Shown piece by piece: positions 23,243 to 28,865 of a stretch of DNA of 28,865 nt; position 1 is the stretch's first letter, and each line of letters begins with the position of its first letter. Source of the DNA: JAIMBK01 sp040755975 (lineage in GTDB: Bacteria > Bacillota > Desulfotomaculia > Desulfotomaculales > Nap2-2B); the NCBI GenBank assembly GCA_040755975.1, contig JBFLZY010000030.1, forward strand, positions 1 to 28,865. The letters are read 5' to 3'. The notes under the pieces are model-generated. The model was not told where the DNA came from and did not search any database. It saw nothing but the letters and a program-made list of their open reading frames with translations. The translations under genes were made by a program, and so were the position numbers.

Positions 23243-25702
23243 ATGACCAGCGAAAATAACCACCTCAAGGTCCCTGCCGAAAAACTCCGCCGCCGCTGCA
23301 ATCCGGACGAACTAAGCTACAATACCACCGCGGAAGTCCCCCCGCTGCAAGATTTCATCGGCCAGGAACGGGCCGTGCGGGCCATGCAGTTCGGACTCGC
23401 CATGCGCGCCCCGGGTTACAACATCTACGTGGCCGGGCCTACCGGCACCGGGAAAAGCACCTACGTCCAGGCGGTGGTCAACCAGGCCGCGATGAACAGG
23501 CCCGTGCCGGACGACTGGTGTTTCTTATATAATTTCGCCAACCCCGACCAACCGGCGGCCGTTTCCCTTCCCCCGGGGCGGGGTCAGATCTTTAAGCAGG
23601 ATATGGAAGAGCTGATTGGCGATTTGCGCGCCCTCATCCCGAAGGCTTTTGAAGGAACCGACTACGAACAAAATAAGCAGGCCATTATCAGCGAACTGGA
23701 ACACCAAATCCAGAAGGAAATGGAAGAGCTCCGCCAGGAGGCAGCCGCCGCAGGATTTTCCATGAAGCAGGGAACCAGCGGCATGATGTTTCTGCCCTTA
23801 AGAGACGGCAAACGCCTGTCCCCGGAGGAGTTTGAAGCGCTCCCCCAGGAAGAACAACGGGAAATCGAGCAGCGGGTCCGCTACCTGCAGCAAAAACTGG
23901 AAGAGGTCATTAACAGCGGCCGGATCCTGGAAAAAAAGGCCAAAGAGCAAATCCAGGAGCTAGAGAAGCAGATTGCCGGGTATGCGGCGGGCCCCCTGGT
24001 GGCGCGGCTCCAGGAAAAGTATCGCGATTTTCCGCGCATTGTGCGTTACCTGGGAGAGGTTGCCGAAGATATCACCCGCCACCTGGAATATTTTAAATCG
24101 CCGGAAGCGTCCAAAGCCGGCCCTTTCGGCATCCTCATGGATTCCCAGGAGATTTTTAACCGGTACAAAGTAAATTTATTTGTAAATAATGCAGAAACTA
24201 AAGGGATGCCGGTAGTTATTGAATCCAACCCTTATTACTACAATCTCTTCGGTAAAATCGAATACCGCAGCGTAATGGGCAGCCTGACCACCGACTTTAC
24301 CATGCTCAAAGCGGGGGCCATTCACCGGGCGAACGGCGGCTACCTGATCCTCCAGGCGAAAGACGTGCTTTCGGACCCCCTGGCCTGGGACGCCTTGAAA
24401 AAAGCCTTAAAAAACCGCCAGACAATCATTGAAAATATCGGCGAACAATACCGGATTGTCCCCACCGCCAGCCTCCGCCCCGAGCCCATCCCGGTGGACG
24501 TGAAAGTAATCCTGATCGGCAGCTCCTACCTCTATTACCTGCTCTACGCCCTCGACGAAGATTTCCAGAAATTTTTCAAGGTCAGGGTTGATTTTGACAC
24601 GGAAATGCCCCGTACGCCGGAAAACTTGAAAAACTATGCGGCCTTCGTCGGGTCCGTGTGCCGGCGGGAGAAACTGAAGCACTTCGACCGGGCGGGGCTG
24701 GCGGAACTGATTGAATACGGCGCGCGGCTGTGCGGCGACCAAAACAAGCTCTCCACCCGCTTCAACGAAGTGGTGCAGATAATTTACGAAGCGGCCGCCT
24801 GGGCGGACGTGGAGGGCGCGGCATACGTCAGCGCCCCCCACGTCCGCCGGGCCATCGACGAACGTGTTTACCGCTCCAGCCGCCTGGAAGAGAAAATCCA
24901 GGAAATGATCCGCCAGGGTAAAATCCTGGTGGATACCGAGGGCGCCGTCGTCGGCCAGGTGAACGGTTTATCGGTGGTGGACATCGGCGACTACGTTTTT
25001 GGAAAACCTTCGCGGATCACCGCCAAAACATTTATGGGCCAGGAAGGGGTCGTCAACATCGAGCGGGAAACCCGCATGAGCGGCCGGCTACACACCAAGG
25101 GGGTGCTCACCCTGGCCGGCTTCCTGGGCGACCGCTTTGCCCAGGACAAGCCCTTGCGCCTTTCCGCCCGGATTACTTTCGAACAGCTTTACGAAGGGGT
25201 GGACGGGGACAGCGCCGCCAGCACCGAGCTCTACGCCCTGCTTTCCGCCCTCTCCGGCCTGCCCGTTAAACAGGGGATCGCAGTAACCGGCTCGGTCAAC
25301 CAGAACGGGGCAATCCAGCCCATCGGCGGCGTGACGGAAAAAATCGAAGGATTTTTCGCAGTCTGCAAAATTAAGGGGTTGACGGGTGAACAGGGGGTCA
25401 TCATTCCCCACCAGAACGTCGAAAATCTCATGCTCAAGCACGAAATAATCAAAGCGGTTCAGGAGGGTAAATTTCATATTTACGCCGTCCGCACCGTGGA
25501 AGAGGGGATCTCCATTCTTACCGGCGTGCCGGCGGGAGAGCGCGGTGCGGATGGAAAATACCCCGAAAATACTGTTTTTTACCTGGTAGATAAAAAGCTG
25601 CGGGAATATGCCGAGGGACTGGCCGGCTTCGGCGGCAAGGAAAAGGGCGGCCAGGAGCAGCAGCCGGCGCAAAACAACCTGGAAAGTGCCAATAATAATT
25701 AA
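23243..25702 (+). CDS. Lon-family ATP-dependent protease (AAA_32/YcbZ-like)
   Basis: 819 aa. The N-terminus is not the substrate-binding domain of classical LonA; it enters the ATPase part directly. Walker A is G65-PTGTGKST-73, placed early after DFIGQERAVRAMQFG. A charged, probably coiled-coil insertion follows at ~120-270 (QKEMEELRQEAAAAG, EQRVRYLQQKLEEV). The second ATPase part has HRANGGYLILQAKDVL, and a lid region follows. The C-terminal Lon protease domain is intact, with S657 in GDSAAST and K700 in GGVTEKIEGF, 43 residues apart as in classical Lon. It should therefore be an active Ser-Lys protease, unlike degraded relatives. AAGGAGG lies just before the ATG. The tail is charged and Gln/Asn-rich. 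Substrates are unknown. Confidence 0.93.
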   Translation: MTSENNHLKVPAEKLRRRCNPDELSYNTTAEVPPLQDFIGQERAVRAMQFGLAMRAPGYNIYVAGPTGTGKSTYVQAVVNQAAMNRPVPDDWCFLYNFANPDQPAAVSLPPGRGQIFKQDMEELIGDLRALIPKAFEGTDYEQNKQAIISELEHQIQKEMEELRQEAAAAGFSMKQGTSGMMFLPLRDGKRLSPEEFEALPQEEQREIEQRVRYLQQKLEEVINSGRILEKKAKEQIQELEKQIAGYAAGPLVARLQEKYRDFPRIVRYLGEVAEDITRHLEYFKSPEASKAGPFGILMDSQEIFNRYKVNLFVNNAETKGMPVVIESNPYYYNLFGKIEYRSVMGSLTTDFTMLKAGAIHRANGGYLILQAKDVLSDPLAWDALKKALKNRQTIIENIGEQYRIVPTASLRPEPIPVDVKVILIGSSYLYYLLYALDEDFQKFFKVRVDFDTEMPRTPENLKNYAAFVGSVCRREKLKHFDRAGLAELIEYGARLCGDQNKLSTRFNEVVQIIYEAAAWADVEGAAYVSAPHVRRAIDERVYRSSRLEEKIQEMIRQGKILVDTEGAVVGQVNGLSVVDIGDYVFGKPSRITAKTFMGQEGVVNIERETRMSGRLHTKGVLTLAGFLGDRFAQDKPLRLSARITFEQLYEGVDGDSAASTELYALLSALSGLPVKQGIAVTGSVNQNGAIQPIGGVTEKIEGFFAVCKIKGLTGEQGVIIPHQNVENLMLKHEIIKAVQEGKFHIYAVRTVEEGISILTGVPAGERGADGKYPENTVFYLVDKKLREYAEGLAGFGGKEKGGQEQQPAQNNLESANNN

Positions 25703-25711
25703 GACATATGG

Positions 25712-25739
25712 TAAAACAAGCACAGGGGTGTTAGTTTTA
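25712..25739 (+). other. Hairpin after the Lon-family gene
   Basis: TAAAACAAGCAC and GTGTTAGTTTTA pair over 12 positions with one A-A mismatch and an AGGG loop, ten bases after the stop. No T run follows on the plus strand, so it is at best a weak terminator or an mRNA 3' stabiliser. Confidence 0.35.
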
Positions 25740-25782
25740 AGTACCCAAACGAGGAAACTTTTTACCGGGAGGTCCTAAAGAA

Positions 25783-26577
25783 ATGAACCCCGAAAAAACT
25801 TTGCCCGGCCCTCCGTTGATTTCGCCGGCCGCTTTAGCCGAAAAGGTCGCCGAACACGAAAAAGTCCTGCTCATGATGGATTACGACGGGACGCTGGTGC
25901 CCATCGCGCCCACGCCGGGGCAAGCCAGGCCGGCCGGGAAACTGTTGAAAATACTGGCTCAGCTCGCCCAAAGACCGGAATACCGGCTTGCCGTCTTAAG
26001 CGGACGCCGGCTGGAAGAACTGGGCGAACTGCTTCCCGTCCCGGGGCTTTACCTGGCCGGTGTGCATGGCGCCGCCATTAAAAAACCGGACGGGGCAGTC
26101 GTTCCCCTGCTGAAAGGAACGGACACGGAAAAGGTCATTGCCGAATTGTCCGCGCTTGCTACGGGTCTCATGGGCGGCCGGCCCGGTTTTCTCGTGGAAA
26201 ACAAACGCTACGCCCTGGCCATCCATTACCGGCTGGCCGGGGCGGCCGCGGCCGGGGAAGTCCTGCCGGCGTTCATCAAAGAAAGCGAGAAGCTCCGCCG
26301 GCAATTTGCCTTAGAACTCCTCGAAGGCAAAGAAATTTTGGAAGTGCGCCCGAAAGGCTTACATAAGGGGGAGCCCGTCTCCTGGCTGAAAAAAAACTTT
26401 CCCGGGTATTTTAGCGCTTTCCTGGGCGACGACACCACCGATGAGGACGCTTTTCGGGACCTGAAAAAAAACACCGGCCTGGGCATCCTGGTCAGTGAAC
26501 ACCCGCGGCCGTCAAACGCCAGACTGAGGCTGAAGTCGCCCGCCGAAGTCCGGCAATTTCTAGAACTCCTCGCCTGA
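25783..26577 (+). CDS. otsB: Trehalose-6-phosphate phosphatase
   Basis: 264 aa, HAD superfamily. It removes phosphate from trehalose-6-phosphate to give trehalose, a stress protectant, in the cytoplasm. HAD motif I is D33-Y-D35-GTLVPI, motif II is LSGR (serine then RRLEEL), the OtsB-specific HGAAI follows, and motif IV is GDDTTDEDAF. KGLHKGEPVSWL carries the expected lysine. GGGAGG lies 10 bases before the ATG. The partner synthase OtsA is not in this window, so it must be elsewhere, or the substrate is another sugar phosphate such as glucosylglycerate- or mannosyl-type compounds. It ends three bases from the convergent SLH gene. Confidence 0.92.
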   Translation: MNPEKTLPGPPLISPAALAEKVAEHEKVLLMMDYDGTLVPIAPTPGQARPAGKLLKILAQLAQRPEYRLAVLSGRRLEELGELLPVPGLYLAGVHGAAIKKPDGAVVPLLKGTDTEKVIAELSALATGLMGGRPGFLVENKRYALAIHYRLAGAAAAGEVLPAFIKESEKLRRQFALELLEGKEILEVRPKGLHKGEPVSWLKKNFPGYFSAFLGDDTTDEDAFRDLKKNTGLGILVSEHPRPSNARLRLKSPAEVRQFLELLA

Positions 26578-26580
26578 ACG

Positions 26581-28566
26581 CTACTCGTTTTTCACTCTGA
26601 TTTCTTTAATCTCCCCGTCTGCCAGCTTTGCTTCCACCCGGTAGTTCATGGTGTCTTGAAGATCCACATTTTTCCCGTCCGCGTCAATAACCGTTAAAGC
26701 TACAGATAAATTATAGTTATACTTCCGCCCGTTGATTTCCATGGTCAGCCGGTTCTTTTCTTCATTTATATTCACTACCCTGCCTTCCAGCGTAATATTG
26801 CGGTCGTCCAGCACATCGATCTCCTCTACCCTGCCCTCATCTACTTCAATCCGCACCTTCGCCCCCGGAACAACGTCCTCCAGGTTGATCTCATCTCCGT
26901 ATTTATAAATGGAAGCGTTCCGGTTGATGTCGTAATCAAGCTCCAGGCCGCCCGCCGTGCGCAAAGTGATAAAGGGCCGGTTGACGGTGCCCAGGTACAA
27001 AACGGTGCCGGTAAATTCCCCCTCTTTCTCGTCCAAAATTTCGATGCTGATGACCCTTTCGTTGTCTGCCACGGCAAAATTGATATAATCACCGCGTTTC
27101 AGATCAGTCAAATCTTTCCGCCGGCCGTCTTGAAATATTTCCACCTGTTCATCCAAATCGTAGCGTTTTTCTTCATTTTGCACGTAAATATAAATGGACT
27201 TACCCCGTACTTTCGATAGCATGCCGCTGAGTCCGGCCACCATATCGGACAGGCAGTCGATCTGAAATACCTTGTCGTTTAACACTACTATGCTTATGTA
27301 GTCGCCCGGCTGCAAATCGGAAAGATTCATGGGACGAAGGGTGTTTTTGGTCACCCGGACATTTTTACCGAGCAAGTAGTCCTGTTTTACGCCTCTCCTT
27401 TTAATCGTCAGTTCATCGCGATCAATGTCAATTAAAGTCCCGTTAACTGTTTCCGGTTCAAAAACTTCCATTTCAAAGATCATGTTGTTTTTGTCCAGAG
27501 AGATCGTGACGAAAGAATCCCTTTTTAAATCGGCGGCAGTCAGCTGACTGCCTCCCTTTCGCAACGCCGCGTCCGCGTACATATCGTACTGCAATCTTGC
27601 GCCCGTTTCCGTTTCCAGGGTCAGCGCATACCCTTTGGCGCCCGGCGCGAAAGAAACCAGAAAACCTTCCGCGGTTTTCTGCACAGGCCCGAAATCGCTT
27701 AATAAACGGCCGTAATAAGCTTTCCGGTCGCCGTCGACGATCAATTTAATCCGCATGTTTTCTTGCAGGGAGCTTCGCGCGATCATTTTATTTTTGCCGT
27801 CAAACAACGGGCAGTCCGCAGAAAGGGTGATCGTTTTTTCGCCGCCCAAATCTCTCACCGTAATGGCGTCCCCATCTTCATCTATACCCGTTATCCGGGC
27901 GATCAGCCGCTTCCGCGGGGGCGGCGGAGCAACCCAGTTTTGCTCAATCAACCGGGACAGCAGCGTGCACATTTGCGCGCGCGTAATTACCATCTCCGGG
28001 GCGAAGATATTTCCCGGAAGGCCAATCATTATGCCTCTTTTTACAATCGCCCCCGCGTAACCGCGATAATTTTCATTAATTTGCGCCGCGTCCCGAAAGT
28101 TCAGCGGGGTGTAATCCGGTTCAAAATCCAGGGCCAGGCAGAGCAAAGAAGCCACTTCCAGCCTTGTGGCCGGGCGTTTGGGATCAAGTAAAGGCAGCCC
28201 GTCTTTAGTAAGCATCCCCTTTTTTACGGCCAGGGCGAGATAGCCCTTCGCCCAGGTTCCGGCGGGGAAAGTTAATCCGGTTAGATCCGCCTTTGCCGCT
28301 TCCTCTCCCCAGCCCAGGGTATTCATGATCATAACAATCGCTTCCTGGAAGGCAATGTCCGCGTTCGGTTTAAACGTCCCGCCGGGGTAGCCGCGAACTA
28401 TCTCGTAGGCGCTCATCTCCAGGATGCTTTGCTCGGCCCAGTGTCCTTTGACATCACTGAACCGGGCTGCCGCAAACGCCGCCTGGCCTTGCGGAAAGAC
28501 CAGGCAAATGGTCAAAGCCAGAATAAGGGTGATCGCCAACCGGTAAAACCGCTGCTGGTTAAACAT
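26581..28566 (-). CDS. Secreted S-layer-homology protein with tandem beta-rich repeats
   Basis: 661 aa from ATG 28566, which has GGGGGGA just upstream; an ATG six codons earlier has no ribosome site. Residues 1-32 are a signal peptide (basic start, hydrophobic 11-24, AFAA end). Three SLH domains follow to about residue 215 (FSDVKGHWAEQSI, FPAGTWAKGYLALAVKKG, FRDAAQINENYRGYAGAIVKRGI), which in this family anchor proteins to the secondary cell-wall polymer. A short PPPPRKR linker leads to about five repeats of roughly 70 residues. They share a pattern like GTL.DIDRDELTI and DLQPGDYISIVVLNDKV / DLKRGDYINFAVADNERV. These look like all-beta modules. No catalytic residues are recognised. A structural cell-envelope role is likely. 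Confidence 0.9.
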   Translation of the reverse strand: MFNQQRFYRLAITLILALTICLVFPQGQAAFAAARFSDVKGHWAEQSILEMSAYEIVRGYPGGTFKPNADIAFQEAIVMIMNTLGWGEEAAKADLTGLTFPAGTWAKGYLALAVKKGMLTKDGLPLLDPKRPATRLEVASLLCLALDFEPDYTPLNFRDAAQINENYRGYAGAIVKRGIMIGLPGNIFAPEMVITRAQMCTLLSRLIEQNWVAPPPPRKRLIARITGIDEDGDAITVRDLGGEKTITLSADCPLFDGKNKMIARSSLQENMRIKLIVDGDRKAYYGRLLSDFGPVQKTAEGFLVSFAPGAKGYALTLETETGARLQYDMYADAALRKGGSQLTAADLKRDSFVTISLDKNNMIFEMEVFEPETVNGTLIDIDRDELTIKRRGVKQDYLLGKNVRVTKNTLRPMNLSDLQPGDYISIVVLNDKVFQIDCLSDMVAGLSGMLSKVRGKSIYIYVQNEEKRYDLDEQVEIFQDGRRKDLTDLKRGDYINFAVADNERVISIEILDEKEGEFTGTVLYLGTVNRPFITLRTAGGLELDYDINRNASIYKYGDEINLEDVVPGAKVRIEVDEGRVEEIDVLDDRNITLEGRVVNINEEKNRLTMEINGRKYNYNLSVALTVIDADGKNVDLQDTMNYRVEAKLADGEIKEIRVKNE

Positions 28567-28865
28567 GCCAATCCCCCCAGTCATATCTAAAGCTTTATTC
28601 GACGGCCTCCCTATTGAGTCCTGCTAAATCTTCCTGAAAAGGGATAAAATATAATTTTAAGATCGGGGAACCGGGGAGCAGGAATTTTTGACCAGAAGGA
28701 GAATTATTTCTGAAAGCTTTTTGCCCGTTGATAATGATGGTGCTTCCGAAAGAAGGGATGAAAAAACGAGGTAAATACAAACCAAACGCCTAAAATGGCA
28801 GGGTAATCCAGTGCTGTTATCCATTTGCAGGGTTACTTTCTTAGGTGCTTAATCACTATTAGGGC
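28567..28865. other. Right-end intergenic stretch, no convincing gene
   Basis: About 300 bases upstream of the SLH gene. A 61-codon minus-strand frame (28595-28780) has no ribosome site or recognisable content and is not called. An AT-rich TAAAATATAATTTTAA patch (28645-28660) could hold a -10 on either strand, but no matching -35 was found. The last ~70 bases have a spaced direct repeat, GCAGGGTAA (28798-28806) and GCAGGGTTA (28828-28836), of unknown meaning. Confidence 0.4.

Noticed and set aside
28595..28780. A 61-codon minus-strand open frame upstream of the SLH gene
   Set aside because: No Shine-Dalgarno, no recognisable domain, and it overlaps the expected promoter region of the SLH gene.
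1..28865. CRISPR arrays, tRNA or rRNA genes, transposases, phage genes
   Set aside because: None seen. The only clustered repeats are two tandem 17-mers and the assembly duplication, neither of which has CRISPR repeat-spacer spacing.

Overview
The window looks like a moderately GC-rich chromosomal segment of an anaerobic, Gram-positive Firmicute, probably a Desulfotomaculum/Pelotomaculum-type member of the Clostridia. That is an inference from the mix of gene families: an indolepyruvate-type 2-oxoacid:ferredoxin oxidoreductase beside an FrhB-like Fe-S flavoprotein, LUD/CCG lactate-oxidation proteins, a CstA permease with a LytS/LytR pair, an S-layer-homology protein, a type A RNase P RNA, and the rel-dtd-MBL-hisS-aspS gene order. 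No species can be named from this alone. One scaffold gap of 100 N shows that the source is a draft assembly or a metagenome bin.

Left part, all on the minus strand (1-11593). A three-gene cluster lies at 1-3540: a small protein probably of the DUF8052 family, an FrhB-like Fe-S protein, and iorA, which is cut by the window edge. Next come cstA (3771-5387, with a strong terminator), a LytTR response regulator overlapping its LytS-type histidine kinase (5695-8215), and two LUD-domain genes (8277-11593). The first LUD gene in transcription order is a LutB-LutA fusion. The second is a LutB-like paralogue whose iron-sulfur domain has decayed. I read cstA, lytSR and the LUD genes as a pyruvate/lactate sensing, transport and oxidation module.

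Middle part, plus strand (11776-22492), mostly housekeeping: RNA 2',3'-cyclic phosphodiesterase (thpR), acylphosphatase, recJ, bifunctional rel, dtd, a glyoxalase-II-like metallo-hydrolase, hisS and aspS. Good sigma-A-type promoters precede recJ and rel. Several genes here start at TTG or GTG, as judged from Shine-Dalgarno placement. The metallo-hydrolase gene is split by the N gap, which is flanked by a perfect 127-bp duplication. This looks like an unmerged contig overlap, so the gene is probably intact.

Right part (22595-28865): rnpB with its own promoter, an unusually long P12-region helix and a strong terminator; a Lon-family AAA protease with an intact Ser-Lys dyad; trehalose-6-phosphate phosphatase (otsB); and, convergent with it and only three bases away, a secreted SLH-domain protein with tandem beta-rich repeats. 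The last ~300 bases carry no convincing gene.

I found no tRNA, rRNA, CRISPR array, transposase or prophage gene. The points most worth following are the decayed LutB paralogue and its signalling neighbourhood, the FrhB-like/IorA pairing with a non-standard cysteine cluster, and the false gap.
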